From Alkalihalobacterium chitinilyticum (lineage in GTDB: Bacteria > Bacillota > Bacilli > Bacillales > Bacillaceae_F), in the NCBI RefSeq assembly GCF_029028005.1, contig NZ_JAOTPO010000013.1:62001-126000 (forward strand): a stretch of 64,000 bases of DNA, given 5' to 3'. The translations under genes were made by a program, and so were the position numbers. The notes beneath the pieces were generated by a model. It worked only from the letters and a program-made list of their open reading frames with translations. It did not search any database and had not been told where the DNA came from. Within the stretch, counting starts at the first letter, position 1; each line of letters begins with the position of its first letter. Of the stretch, positions 25,920-35,470 are shown piece by piece.

Positions 25920-26039
25920 CTTCCACTCACCTCCTTATTACAACATATTCATGAGGACAGACAAGCGTATAGTTGATAGTCAGGTAAATAAAGAAAAAGC
26001 GCTGCTCTAATTTTAAAAGAAAAAATAGAAATATACAGA

Positions 26040-26078
26040 AAAAAAGAGTTGAGGCTTCAACACCCAACTCTAGAGCCT
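26040..26078 (-). terminator. Terminator after the FAD dehydrogenase gene
   Basis: Minus strand AGAGTTGGGTGTTGAAGCCTCAACTCTTTTTTT, just after the stop codon at 26086. Confidence 0.8.
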
Positions 26079-26085
26079 CTTAATT

Positions 26086-27735
26086 TTAGTTCTTCGCCAT
26101 CGCACGACCTGCTACACGGCCGGTGAAAAGACAACCGCCAACAAATGTCCCTTCTAAGGCGCGGTATCCATGTACACCGCCGCCACCGAATCCTGAAGCT
26201 TCTCCTGCTGCATACAGTCCTGGAATTTTTTCTCCCGCCTCATTGAGGACTTGCCCGGAAAGATCGGTTTGTAGTCCTCCAAGGGTTTTGCGGCTCAGAA
26301 TGTTCAATCGTACGGCAATCAACGGGCCATTTTTCGGGTCTAGTATTTTATGTGGCGGTGCTACTCGGATCAGTTTATCACCGATATAGTTTCGTGCCCC
26401 GCGTAAAGCCGTCACTTGAAGATCCTTTGTAAATTTATTATCGATTTCATTATCTCTTGCTTTAATTTGATTATCAATATCTTCATAGTTTAGCAAGTTT
26501 TCCCCTGTCAGCTTATTCATCCCGTTTACAAGATCCTTCAAGTTATCGGCAATAATGAAGTCCTCCCCCTTGTCCATAAAAGCTTGAACAGGCCCTGATG
26601 GTCCAGGCAATGCCCTTCCTAGTACCTTCCGAATGCTTTTTCCTGTCAGATCGGGATTTTGTTCCGACCCCGACAGCGCAAATTCTTTTTCAATGATTTT
26701 TTGTGTCAGGATAAACCAGGAGTAATCATGTCCCGTTTTCTTAATCGCTTCAAGCGTAGCCATCGTATCAAAGCCAGGGAAGTTCGGTGCTTGAAAACGC
26801 TTACCATTGGCGTCAAGCCAAATGGATGATGGACCTGGTAAGATCCTTATGCCGTGGTTCGTCCAGATCGGGCTCCAATTTTTTATTCCTTCCGTGTAAT
26901 GCCACATTCGGTCTCGGTTCACAATTCGCCCGCCGGCTTCTTCTGTGATACTGAGCATGCGTCCATCGACATAAGCTGGTACACCTGAAATCATTTGTTT
27001 CGGAGGTTCCCCTAATCGTTCTGGCCAGTTTTTACGAATAAGGTCATGATTAGCCCCAATTCCTCCACTAGACACTAGTACGGCCTGTCCTCGATACTCG
27101 AAGTTTCCAATGATGTCTCGATTACTATCTTCCCCTCTTGCAGCTGAACTTGGAGCAAGAACCGAGCCGCTAACGCCAACAATTGCACCGTCATCGGTTA
27201 GAAGTTGATCGACGCGGTGGCGAGGAAGGTATTCTACTAAACCATTTTTGATATGTTCACGAACTCTTTTCACAAACGGGGCGACAATTCCCGGCCCTGT
27301 TCCCCACACGATATGAAAGCGAGGGACCGAGTTACCGTGACCGTCAGCAAGACCTCCTCCTCTTTCGGCCCAACCGACTACAGGAAAAAAGCGAACCCCC
27401 ATCTTATAAAGCCAAGCGCGTTTTTCGCCAGATGCAAAGTCAACGTACGCCTCGGCCCATTTCTTCCCCCAGTAGTCTTCATCATCCTCTCGATCAAAAC
27501 CCGCTGCCCCAAGCCAGTCTTGCCAAGCTAATTCTTTCGAATCTTTTATCCCTAGCCTTCTTTGCTCAGGTGAATCGACTAAGAACAATCCGCCAAAAGA
27601 CCAGTACGCTTGTCCACCCATCGATGCTTCAGGCTCCTGATCCAATAACAACACCTTCTTACCAGTATCGGCAATTTCTGCAGTCGCTACTAATCCCGCT
27701 AGACCAGCCCCGATCACAATCGCATCATACCCCAT
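26086..27735 (-). CDS. FAD-binding dehydrogenase (fumarate reductase/ketosteroid dehydrogenase-like)
   Basis: About 549 aa flavoprotein. N-terminal Rossmann GYDAIVIGAGLAGLVATAEI, ADP-binding DQEPEASMGGQAYWSFGGLF, and the C-terminal FAD-closing motif IPGLYAAGEASGFGGGGVHG followed by GYRALEGTFVGGCLF. It belongs to the FAD_binding_2 superfamily (fumarate reductase flavoprotein / KstD-type oxidoreductases); the substrate cannot be read. Start set at ATG 27735, about ten bases after GGGGG; the ATG at 27750 lacks a site. Single gene with terminator. The 400-bp upstream gap to 28148 is AT-rich and shows no gene. Confidence 0.85.
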   Translation of the reverse strand: MGYDAIVIGAGLAGLVATAEIADTGKKVLLLDQEPEASMGGQAYWSFGGLFLVDSPEQRRLGIKDSKELAWQDWLGAAGFDREDDEDYWGKKWAEAYVDFASGEKRAWLYKMGVRFFPVVGWAERGGGLADGHGNSVPRFHIVWGTGPGIVAPFVKRVREHIKNGLVEYLPRHRVDQLLTDDGAIVGVSGSVLAPSSAARGEDSNRDIIGNFEYRGQAVLVSSGGIGANHDLIRKNWPERLGEPPKQMISGVPAYVDGRMLSITEEAGGRIVNRDRMWHYTEGIKNWSPIWTNHGIRILPGPSSIWLDANGKRFQAPNFPGFDTMATLEAIKKTGHDYSWFILTQKIIEKEFALSGSEQNPDLTGKSIRKVLGRALPGPSGPVQAFMDKGEDFIIADNLKDLVNGMNKLTGENLLNYEDIDNQIKARDNEIDNKFTKDLQVTALRGARNYIGDKLIRVAPPHKILDPKNGPLIAVRLNILSRKTLGGLQTDLSGQVLNEAGEKIPGLYAAGEASGFGGGGVHGYRALEGTFVGGCLFTGRVAGRAMAKN

Positions 27736-28148
27736 AAAAACAACCCCCATTCAGCTTCTAATCTCTAAAGCTAGCTTATGTAAAATATTTTAAGAAAATG
27801 AAATAATTTCTCTTTTATAGATTATATCTTTGAGAATTAAAGGCCGTCAATAAATAGACTGAATTTTTATATTATTAGAATAATAAATCAAGTAAAGTTT
27901 AATCAGGGGAATTCTGCACAGATTGTTGACTATACTAAATTCACGTGAGAATAGGTGTTTTTCTGGTCACCACTATTACAGTCTGTTTTTATAGGAATAT
28001 ACTGGTCGTCATCATTCACAAAAAATAAAGCTTTAAATATATTATTTATAACGAATGAATGGCTTAGGTTTTTAGGCTTAGGATATAGGCGTCCTCCCCC
28101 ATATTACTTTTGCTTTATATAAAATAGTGATGAGGAGAAATTATCCGT

Positions 28149-29033
28149 ATGTACTACCCGAATGACTTAAGTAACCATGCTATAAGAAAAGACCCAAACG
28201 AGCTACACGTCTGGGTCATGACCGACACACATTTTAAAACAGAAGTGGATGGAAAGCCAAAGGAACAAAACGCTGTGTTCAAAGATAAATATTTTTACAA
28301 AGCCCATAGTCATATGCGGCACTTTGTGGATCTGGTAAACGAAATCAATGCTTACCAACCGGAACTTGTCCTTCATCTTGGGGACATTGTCGATCGCTAC
28401 CATTCTGATTTTAACCAGTTTAATGACCTGTGGAATGCGATTGATCCAAACATTAGAAAAGAACGGATATGCGGCAATCATGAATTTGGAGAGAACCGCA
28501 AAGATAAGGACCTATATCGACTATTTCCAGAAGTGCAAACGAGAAAAGAGATTGCTGGAAGTAAATTTAATCAAAGTTTTGTCGTCGATAATGGTGCGGT
28601 CAGGTTAAAAGTGATCATGGCAGAAACGGCGTACGATAAAAATGGAGAGCGTGCAACAGGCGGACCTGGTTATTTTAAGACTGAGGCCTTTGACTGGATC
28701 GATTTTGAATTAAATGAAAATCGAGATACTGATTTAGTATTATTAGCTACACACCATGGCCCTTGTCTTCATTTCACAGACGAACAAAAGCTAAAGTTAA
28801 AACAAGTCATCGATTCAAGTTGTTCGAGCGACCCTCATCTTGTTATCTATGATATTTCTGGACATAACCATCCGACGTCCGTTCAGTATCAGGATGATTT
28901 TTTCCCCAATATGCCGAGCTATCATTTGCCAGCTGGTGTTGGCTTTGTCGGAAAATATACAGTTCTCACGTTTAATACTCGTAAAGAAATGGACGTTGCG
29001 GAACGCATTTTGCATTATCCTTATGATTGGTGA
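28149..29033 (+). CDS. Calcineurin-like metallophosphoesterase
   Basis: 294 aa, cytoplasmic. All metallophosphoesterase motifs are present in order: VWVMTDTHFK (D-x-H), LVLHLGDIVDRY (GDxxDR), ICGNHEFGEN (GNHE), LATHHGPC and ISGHNHPTSV (GHxH). A dinuclear-metal phosphodiesterase or phosphatase; the substrate is unknown. GAGGAG ribosome-binding site. Convergent with the ZorB-like gene; between them lie a repeat array (29108-29220) and a strong hairpin (29231-29274). Confidence 0.88.
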   Translation: MYYPNDLSNHAIRKDPNELHVWVMTDTHFKTEVDGKPKEQNAVFKDKYFYKAHSHMRHFVDLVNEINAYQPELVLHLGDIVDRYHSDFNQFNDLWNAIDPNIRKERICGNHEFGENRKDKDLYRLFPEVQTRKEIAGSKFNQSFVVDNGAVRLKVIMAETAYDKNGERATGGPGYFKTEAFDWIDFELNENRDTDLVLLATHHGPCLHFTDEQKLKLKQVIDSSCSSDPHLVIYDISGHNHPTSVQYQDDFFPNMPSYHLPAGVGFVGKYTVLTFNTRKEMDVAERILHYPYDW

Positions 29034-29107
29034 CTGATAACGCTCATTTATAAGAAAAAGAGAGCTGCATCGGTGTTTCTCGGTGATGAAGATAGCCCCT
29101 GCAATCG

Positions 29108-29220
29108 TTTTATTGTCGGTTTTCACGACTTTATTGTCCGTTTTTTTATTTTATTGTCCAAAATCGAAATTTATTGTCCGATTTCAATTTTTATTGTCCG
29201 ATTCCTCACTTTTATTTGCC
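29108..29220. repeat. Repeat family D, left copy: about 20-bp TTTATTGTCCG units
   Basis: Five tandem units of about 20 bp beginning TTTATTGTCCGATTT or close variants, downstream of the ZorB-like gene. The same family occurs inverted (AAATCRGACAATAAATT) at 32146-32260 upstream of the ZorA-like gene, so the two-gene unit is bracketed by an inverted pair of arrays. Confidence 0.85.
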
Positions 29221-29230
29221 AAAATGTGAA

Positions 29231-29274
29231 CACCACGCCTCACATGGACTTCACTCCAGTGATGGCGTGGTGTT
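29231..29274. terminator. Strong hairpin, probable bidirectional terminator
   Basis: ACACCACGCC pairs with GGCGTGGTGT around an inner stem TCAC..GTGA. The T-run is poor on both sides, so terminator function is likely only from its position between convergent genes. Confidence 0.5.
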
Positions 29275-29280
29275 GTTATA

Positions 29281-29973
29281 CTAGTTCCCCAACAATTCGC
29301 GGGTTTTCTCTAAAATTTCTTCATCTTTCAAGCGGAATTTAAATTCAACACGGCGTGACTCTTGATTGCTGTAGTTTCCATCTGCATCGGTACGCCCTTC
29401 ACTGAAGGATCTTCCGTTCACTGTTAGTTTATCTTTCAAGTGTTCTTGAATGTTTTTATACGGGAAATCTTCACTCAAAATATGCTCGGCTACACTAAAC
29501 GCACGTTGCTGCGACAGTTCTAAATTGTACAAGTAACTACCGATTTTATCGGCGTGACCTTCAATAATAATTTCTGAAATGTAATCTTCATAACCCCTTT
29601 CTAGTAATACATCTAAATAAGCGGGAACGAACTCATCTAAAAATTGGAACGCCTCTGGTTTTAATTCAGTTGCATCAAACTCAAACAAAATGTCTGTATT
29701 AAAAATCAATGCACCCGTTTTCTCATCGATTTCAATATTTAACGTTGAGTCGCTGAATTCTTCATTTAAATCTTGGATTAAATTAACGCGAACGCCCATA
29801 ATTTGATCGATCGTTCGTTTCATTTCTTGGATTTGAAATGATTTAATGACCATCATGATGATAAAAATGAGGATAAAACATAGTAAGATCGCCGTTAACA
29901 AGTCCGTAAATGACGGCCAAAAGTGCCCTTCCTCCTGCTCTCCGTTAAACAGCTTTTTATATTTATTAATCAT
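29281..29973 (-). CDS. ZorB/MotB-like OmpA-domain protein
   Basis: 230 aa. A single N-terminal membrane helix carries the MotB-type proton-binding aspartate, D24 in FWPSFTDLLTAILLCF. A coiled-coil linker follows, and then an OmpA/MotB peptidoglycan-binding domain (LIFNTDILFEFDATELKPEA, IIIEGHADKIGSYLYNLELS, NQESRRVEFKF). Its start overlaps the end of the ZorA-like gene by eight bases, so the two subunits are translationally coupled. Length and arrangement match ZorB of Zorya anti-phage systems and similar OmpA-family partners of TolQ/ExbB-like channels. No ZorC, ZorD or ZorE is adjacent. Confidence 0.85.
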   Translation of the reverse strand: MINKYKKLFNGEQEEGHFWPSFTDLLTAILLCFILIFIIMMVIKSFQIQEMKRTIDQIMGVRVNLIQDLNEEFSDSTLNIEIDEKTGALIFNTDILFEFDATELKPEAFQFLDEFVPAYLDVLLERGYEDYISEIIIEGHADKIGSYLYNLELSQQRAFSVAEHILSEDFPYKNIQEHLKDKLTVNGRSFSEGRTDADGNYSNQESRRVEFKFRLKDEEILEKTRELLGN

Positions 29974-31792
29974 TGCTTACAACCCTTACTCGCTCATTTT
30001 GCCTTATCGACTCTTGTGAGATCAGATGAAGCTGACGATTTAACTGTTGGAATTCTTGACCTAAATCATTCATCGTTTGCTGCATGGAGCGGGCACTTCT
30101 TACTTGATTTTCTTCGGTAATATCACCGATTTGCTTAAACTCTTTTTTAATTGCGTCATTCATTTGGACGACATAATCGCCAATGTTGCGGCTCACTTTA
30201 TCTAATTTGTCTCCCAACGTTCCTTCTAGATTGGTAACGTATCGGTTCATCGTATCTTTTAGTGCGGTGACACTCGATTCAATTTGATTTTCTCTATGAT
30301 TAAATGAGTCGCCCATTTGTGTAATCGTTCGATTGATTTCATTTAGTAATTGATAGTTTTGTTGGCCTGTTTGCTCATAGGAACGTGTCGCATCGCTCAA
30401 ATGTTTTTCAAACGTATGCGCATTAGCCGACTGTGCTTTTAATTGATTAATAAATTCATGGTTGAATTGTTTCAGTTCATCAAATCGATACGATAAAAGA
30501 TTACGATACTCTGTTTGCGCTTTGTTAATCGTGTCTAGTGAATCCGGTAAACGAACGATTGAATGGTTTAGTTTATTGAAGTCATTTTTCAGTTCATTTA
30601 AATACGTCGTGATAGAAGTGAGTTTCGAACTCACATCCTCACCGAAAATCCGCTCAAATTGCTGATTATTTTGCTGCATCATTTTTACTAGATTTTCACT
30701 CTGGGCGTTCATTCGGTCGAAAGATACATAGATTGCTTCCTGCCTTTCTGCGACAGAAGAGAAGTAATCTTTTAAATCAACGACCGAGTTTTGGAATTCG
30801 TTCATTGTTTCCATCTGAGATGTGGCGAGTTCATCAATTTTTTTATACGTTTCGGTAAACGCACTCGTCATTCGTTCATTGCGTTGGTCCATTTTATAAA
30901 AGTATTGAAAGAGTTGATCAAAGTTCTTATTGAGCTTCGTTACGCCTTTATCAAAACCGCTCGTTAGATCTCTCATACTATTAAAAATAACGACGAAATC
31001 TTTTAAGTTTTGTGTTAAGCCTTCATTAAATTTAGCCAAATCTTTCGCAGATTGCTGTAGACCGACTGTATATTCTTGAAAGCCCTGGAACGATTGAACG
31101 ATGCTTTGCAATGATTCCTGATTCGTTTCTCGTAATTCGACAATGGAAGCATTAATCGTTTCAGACACATCAATAAGACGGGCCATACCATCTTGTTCGT
31201 TCTCTTCTAAATGGGACTCGGTCTTTAACATAATGTCAGTTAACATGAATTCCGTATTTGCTACTCTAGTAACAACCGTCATGATGAGGGATAATCCCAT
31301 ACCGACAATACTCGTGTAGAACGCCACATCAATACCAGCAAGGACGAGCGCGACATTCTCCACTAGCTGATCCCCTGTTGCATTAATGCTTCCAAGCGAC
31401 ATCGCAAGTCCGATAAACGTTCCTAGTACACCGACTAAAATAAAAACCGACACCGTCATTTGGATCATTTTAATGAGACTAACGACAGGTACATTAAACA
31501 CACGCCAACTAGAGAACTTATTTTGAACAAACGTTTCTACTTTAACTGCATCTTGATTTTTACTCGCTTCATATTCTTCTTTCATTGTATTTAACGGCGC
31601 AATATCCAACGAATTCGTATCATTGATATGGTTTCGAATTCTCCTCAATTTGCTAAACAACGTAAAATGAAGCACAATCGCTGCGACAAATGTCAGAAAT
31701 AACACCATGAAAATAAGCTCAATCATTGGATTGGCTAAAACCGCTTGGGCTTGCTGCTCACTCGTAAAAAACGTCAAAATAGCTTCAACCAT
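29966..31792 (-). CDS. ZorA/MotA-like proton channel with long coiled-coil tail
   Basis: 608 aa. Three membrane helices at about 23-46, 108-133 and 145-178; the second and third (FILVGVLGTFIGLAMSL and VALVLAGIDVAFYTSIVGMG) are the MotA/TolQ/ExbB channel core. The remaining about 420 residues are almost continuous amphipathic helix, rich in Gln/Asn/Lys/Glu, as in the cytoplasmic tail of ZorA. Expected to form a 5:2 stator with the downstream MotB-like protein, using proton flow to rotate or signal. Function could be anti-phage, envelope-related or other; without effector genes this is open. Confidence 0.82.
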   Translation of the reverse strand: MVEAILTFFTSEQQAQAVLANPMIELIFMVLFLTFVAAIVLHFTLFSKLRRIRNHINDTNSLDIAPLNTMKEEYEASKNQDAVKVETFVQNKFSSWRVFNVPVVSLIKMIQMTVSVFILVGVLGTFIGLAMSLGSINATGDQLVENVALVLAGIDVAFYTSIVGMGLSLIMTVVTRVANTEFMLTDIMLKTESHLEENEQDGMARLIDVSETINASIVELRETNQESLQSIVQSFQGFQEYTVGLQQSAKDLAKFNEGLTQNLKDFVVIFNSMRDLTSGFDKGVTKLNKNFDQLFQYFYKMDQRNERMTSAFTETYKKIDELATSQMETMNEFQNSVVDLKDYFSSVAERQEAIYVSFDRMNAQSENLVKMMQQNNQQFERIFGEDVSSKLTSITTYLNELKNDFNKLNHSIVRLPDSLDTINKAQTEYRNLLSYRFDELKQFNHEFINQLKAQSANAHTFEKHLSDATRSYEQTGQQNYQLLNEINRTITQMGDSFNHRENQIESSVTALKDTMNRYVTNLEGTLGDKLDKVSRNIGDYVVQMNDAIKKEFKQIGDITEENQVRSARSMQQTMNDLGQEFQQLNRQLHLISQESIRQNERVRVVSND

Positions 31793-32145
31793 GATAAATC
31801 CCCCTATTTGAAAAACTAAGATGTTGTCTCGCCCTAAAACGTTCGTTCACTTTAACGATGGAATGATCCGTGAGATGGATGACTGGTCACTAATCGATGA
31901 CTTTCCATAGGCCGAGCCCCAATTGGAGTACTTGTCACCCTTGTTAATAGCTATTCAGAACTTGGCCAAATCATGCATACAAGCCGGGGGAAGTTTTACG
32001 CTATGGTTACTGCTTTTTTCGATTTGATATAGCGGGAGAATTTAGTTGAACCTAAATTAATCAATGGCAGGTGTCTTTTACTTTTTGTCTAGATGTTGAG
32101 GCTAATGATGGGTTGAAATTCTAAATTTAAATGATGAAGACACAC

Positions 32146-32260
32146 TTTGGACAATAAAAATTAAAATCGGACAATATATTTTTAAATCAGACAATAAATT
32201 TTCAAATCAGACAATAAATTCTCAAATCAGACAATAAATTCTCTAAAACGGACAATAAGT
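32146..32260. repeat. Repeat family D, right copy (inverted relative to the left)
   Basis: Six units of about 20 bp, AAATCAGACAATAAATTYTC or close variants, in the 574-bp gap upstream of the ZorA-like gene. The rest of the gap (31793-32145) shows no gene; the minus-strand promoter for the channel genes was not recognised. Confidence 0.85.
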
Positions 32261-32366
32261 CTTCTCGTTTCTTCGGTAAATATTCATTTCCCACTTTAGA
32301 ACCCCTCATGAACTACTCCTGATCTGGAAAACATATACTAAACACCTTAATGAAGGGGTAAAACAC

Positions 32367-33092
32367 ATGACACTAGACGCATTTATAATGGGATTTTCCT
32401 TTATTTTAATACATTTACTCGCAAATGAAGTAATTCCATCGGACCGGATTAAACGGTTAAAATGGTTTTCCTTTTCTGGTGGATTAGCTGTATCGTATGT
32501 ATTTGTATACGTACTGCCGACTCTCCACAAGGAGCAGATTATCGTTAAAGAATACAGGGATTATTTTACGATGGAGTCTGAGCTTTACTTTATTGGATTA
32601 ATTGGGGTGTTAATTTTTTACGGCATTCAGAAAGTCGTTCGAAAGGCGCAGCTAAATGACAAAACCCATAAAGCGAGAACTCTCTTTTGGTTACAGATCA
32701 TCTTTTTCGGCATTTATAATATGTTAGTCGCCTATACGATCATTTCTCACGATGTGTTAGGAATTCAGGCTGTCTTCTATGGACTAGCAGTTGGTCTGCA
32801 TTTTGTTGCGGTTGCTCATGATTTGTGGAGAGAGTATGCCGATATTTATAATCATGTTGGGCGTTACGTCCTTGCAACCGGGATTCTAGCAGGATGGTTG
32901 TTGGGGGTGACAATCGATTTATCACCGCTCATCGAATCGATAATTTTTGCGTTTATATCGGGGGCGATGATATTGAACGTGCTTAAATATGAATTGCCGC
33001 CGGATGATGAAGCTCATTATCTGACATTTACAATTGGAGTCGTTTCTTACACCGCAGTCACGATGTCTTTAAAGTTTTTCTTTCAGTGGTGA
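32367..33092 (+). CDS. Polytopic membrane protein, weakly ZIP-like
   Basis: 241 aa with seven to eight predicted membrane helices. Polar residues inside helices include His in FILIHLLANEV, HFVAVAHDLWREY and the stretch FISGAMILNVLKYELPPDDE, which is reminiscent of ZIP metal transporters (gly-rich helix then an acidic E-L-P motif). The resemblance is weak and may be fold-level only. Single gene on the plus strand, convergent with the VOC gene; shared terminator at 33118-33149. Confidence 0.7.
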   Translation: MTLDAFIMGFSFILIHLLANEVIPSDRIKRLKWFSFSGGLAVSYVFVYVLPTLHKEQIIVKEYRDYFTMESELYFIGLIGVLIFYGIQKVVRKAQLNDKTHKARTLFWLQIIFFGIYNMLVAYTIISHDVLGIQAVFYGLAVGLHFVAVAHDLWREYADIYNHVGRYVLATGILAGWLLGVTIDLSPLIESIIFAFISGAMILNVLKYELPPDDEAHYLTFTIGVVSYTAVTMSLKFFFQW

Positions 33093-33117
33093 TTAACCTC
33101 TCATTGGCTATATACAA

Positions 33118-33149
33118 AGAAGGTATAGAGAAATACGTCCTCTATACCT
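33118..33149. terminator. Bidirectional terminator
   Basis: AAGGTATAGAG-N9-CTCTATACCTT between convergent genes ending at 33092 (+) and 33166 (-). Confidence 0.85.
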
Positions 33150-33165
33150 TAATATCTAACATCTA

Positions 33166-33609
33166 TCATTCATCCTCAATCACTAACATGTTGGAAGCAT
33201 CGAACTCCCAGAACTCCCCGTACGCCACTTCCCAATAGTAGCCGTCTAAGTCGGTAAAATAGCCACCATAACCGCCCCAATCCGTTTGTTGCGGCTGTTT
33301 GACAATGACGGCACCCGCTAGTTCGGCTTGATTTAAGATATCATCTACTTCTTGCATTGATTTAGCATTATAAGCTAACGTAATGCCTGGAAATCCCGTA
33401 CCGATTTGCGGTGGTTGTCCTGGATTAATATCTTTAGCCAGTTCTTCTAGTGGATATAGGGCAATTCTAGTTCCTTCGTTTTTAAAAAAGATAATATCAG
33501 GATTAGATTCAGGTCCTCTAATCGACGTATCAAACCCTAACTTTTTAAAGAATTCATGGCTCTTCACAAGATCTATTGTTCCAAGTGTGATAATGTTTAA
33601 TCTGTTCAT
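33166..33609 (-). CDS. VOC-family (glyoxalase/bleomycin resistance-like) protein
   Basis: 147 aa, two paired beta-alpha-beta-beta-beta modules: INIITLGTIDLVKSHEFFKKLGF and FPGITLAYNAKSMQEVDDIL, ending GGYGGYFTDLDGYYWEVAYG with the usual C-terminal metal-site Glu. Likely a metal-dependent lyase or dioxygenase-fold binding protein; the substrate is unknown. Start at ATG 33609, seven bases after GGAGG; an upstream ATG lacks a site. Confidence 0.85.
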   Translation of the reverse strand: MNRLNIITLGTIDLVKSHEFFKKLGFDTSIRGPESNPDIIFFKNEGTRIALYPLEELAKDINPGQPPQIGTGFPGITLAYNAKSMQEVDDILNQAELAGAVIVKQPQQTDWGGYGGYFTDLDGYYWEVAYGEFWEFDASNMLVIEDE

Positions 33610-33776
33610 CTTTCGTCCTCCATTCATCATATAAAATCACTACCCCTCTTAATCTCAGTTTACTTGACTTTGTTACATAGTTTCAAAGAATTTATACAAT
33701 TTTCACTAAATACTGATAGAGTTGGAATGTATAAAAGGATACAATCTAAAGGATAAAATATAACTAATACAACACA

Positions 33777-33818
33777 AAACAGCACATTTTAGTATCATAT
33801 AAATGTGCTGTTTTTTAG
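33777..33818 (-). terminator. Terminator after the CBO0543-family gene
   Basis: AACAGCACATTT...AAATGTGCTGTTTTTT; the stem is perfect and the hairpin lies just after the stop at 33836 on the minus strand. The stronger T-run reads on the plus strand. Confidence 0.75.
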
Positions 33819-33835
33819 TTTGGCATATAACAAAT

Positions 33836-34411
33836 TTAATCTTGTTGGTGTTTGTGCTTAAATTCGGTTTTCAAAATAACGTGGTCCACGATCCATTTAA
33901 TGAAAGCTGCCTTTGCGATATAGATAGGTAAGGAATAAATATAGCGCCAGTTCTCAATACGATAAATACCGAGCCAAACCGTAAGAGGTTCAAAAAAGAA
34001 TGAAAAAAGCAGGGCCATGATCGTATTAGCAATAATGAATCCTTTCCATTTAGGGAAATATTGATATAAGAACATATGTGCCACAATAATAATTCCTTGG
34101 TCAATCGGGATTAACCGAGGTAACAAATTAATCAACTGATACGGATATGACCAAAGATTTCCTTCGACCCCTATATCATCTAACAAGATGACGAGTAACA
34201 TAAGTAACGTTCCAAATAATAAAATCGAACTTATACGTTTCTTATCAACGTACCTCCACCAAATGAACCAAGGCACAATAAACACAATAACAAGAAGCCA
34301 CCATTGGAGAGTGAACAAATTATGAGAAAGCCAATATTCGTATCTCAACTCGACAAGCTGCTTGTGTAATTTCTCTAATTCATCAAAATAAGCTGGATAA
34401 TTTCCTGACAT
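33836..34411 (-). CDS. CBO0543-family integral membrane protein
   Basis: 191 aa, five to six membrane helices. The family pattern is clear: LFTLQWWLLVIVFIVPWFIWWRYVDKKR near the N-terminus (given in part), a DDIG turn, LWSYPYQLINLLPRLIPID and YQYFPKWKGFIIAN. Common in Bacillaceae; no function known. Start taken at ATG 34411 with AAAGGTAG upstream; the upstream ATG at 34444 has no ribosome-binding site. Confidence 0.82.
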   Translation of the reverse strand: MSGNYPAYFDELEKLHKQLVELRYEYWLSHNLFTLQWWLLVIVFIVPWFIWWRYVDKKRISSILLFGTLLMLLVILLDDIGVEGNLWSYPYQLINLLPRLIPIDQGIIIVAHMFLYQYFPKWKGFIIANTIMALLFSFFFEPLTVWLGIYRIENWRYIYSLPIYIAKAAFIKWIVDHVILKTEFKHKHQQD

Positions 34412-34556
34412 GATATCTACCTTTTTTCTCCAATTTAAATTCATTTTCTATAGGTTTTTCCATTGCTGTTGTTTTATGCATGGAGAAATGCAGTCTGATT
34501 CTATAATGAAGCTCCACTATACAAAAAAGCGATAGCTTCTTGCCACCGCTTCTCTC

Positions 34557-35288
34557 TTATTGATTTTTTATCATTTGTACAATGGCTTCGACAACCAAGT
34601 CATGCTGAACTTCCCGTGAAATGTTACTCTTTCCATCACCTCTTTGTAGACCGTAATAACCAAAATTAGAATGATTGCCGCCCTCAATTTCAAGAAATAC
34701 TGTGTCTGTTGGCAAGATATCCTTCGTTTCAATATATTTTTCATAATTCAGTATTTGATCGTTTGTTGCATGAACAGAAAGAACTTTTAAAGGCTTTTCA
34801 GCTAAGACACTGCTAGCACTTGGGTAAGAACCTAAAAAGAAGATTCCGTCTATGTTATTAACGTTATTCGCTGTATAAATGGAGGCACTCGCACCTCCAA
34901 GAGAGTGTCCACCAATAAACCACTTTTGTCCATTCTCATACGTTTGTCTGATATTCTCAAAGGCACCAGTATTAGTTATAGCTAAATTTAAGAACATTTG
35001 AGGCATAAAGACACGTATGCCTTCTTGAGCTAAAGACTGCCCTAAAACGGCATATGCCTCAGTCTTTACTAATCCTCCTTGATAAAAAACAACGTTTGCG
35101 ATAGGCGGTTCTTCTGGGTTAAAAATAATCGTATTATTTTCCACGACGACATTCGGCCGTTTCATTGATTCTAGAGCTTTTTCCATGGGGTTATATGTAT
35201 TGAGATTAATAAAAATAGCAGTAATTATAGTAAGTGATATAACTGCTATCGTCCCCCATAACAAAACACGCTTTACTATTAGTTTCAT
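34557..35288 (-). CDS. Membrane-anchored alpha/beta hydrolase
   Basis: 243 aa: N-terminal membrane helix (about 7-28), then an alpha/beta hydrolase domain with nucleophile serine in WFIGGHSLGGASAS, an acid region VLSVHATNDQIL and catalytic His in EIEGGNHSNFGYYG. Resembles the short dienelactone hydrolase-like Abhydrolase_5 group of Bacillus. Probably acts on the outer face of the membrane. Its start overlaps the stop of the upstream small membrane gene by four bases (ATGA). A weak terminator-like hairpin lies at about 34519-34550. Confidence 0.85.
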   Translation of the reverse strand: MKLIVKRVLLWGTIAVISLTIITAIFINLNTYNPMEKALESMKRPNVVVENNTIIFNPEEPPIANVVFYQGGLVKTEAYAVLGQSLAQEGIRVFMPQMFLNLAITNTGAFENIRQTYENGQKWFIGGHSLGGASASIYTANNVNNIDGIFFLGSYPSASSVLAEKPLKVLSVHATNDQILNYEKYIETKDILPTDTVFLEIEGGNHSNFGYYGLQRGDGKSNISREVQHDLVVEAIVQMIKNQ

Positions 35289-35470
35289 TGTTTCTCATCC
35301 TTCTTTACTCGAAAGAAATTAGAAGCGAGGATACCTGCAGCACCGGCTAAAAGGAAAGTATTTCTTAACAGGTCGTTCGTTCCATCGACCAAGGAAAACA
35401 CTCCAATTAGAAAGATAAAGTACCCGCTATATCCAATTATTTTCCCAACTTTTGTTCTTTTTTTAAACAA
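35285..35470 (-). CDS. Small two-helix membrane protein
   Basis: 61 aa: basic ends and two hydrophobic helices (IIGYSGYFIFLIGVFSLV and LRNTFLLAGAAGILASNFF). TTG start codon preceded by GAGGTG at suitable spacing. The ATGA overlap with the hydrolase gene shows that it is a real, translationally coupled gene. Function unknown. Confidence 0.75.
   Translation of the reverse strand: MFKKRTKVGKIIGYSGYFIFLIGVFSLVDGTNDLLRNTFLLAGAAGILASNFFRVKKDEKQ

Noticed and set aside
25804-26010. Plus-strand 68-aa frame
   Set aside because: It is the antisense shadow of the small cysteine-rich gene, which has the better ribosome-binding site on the minus strand.
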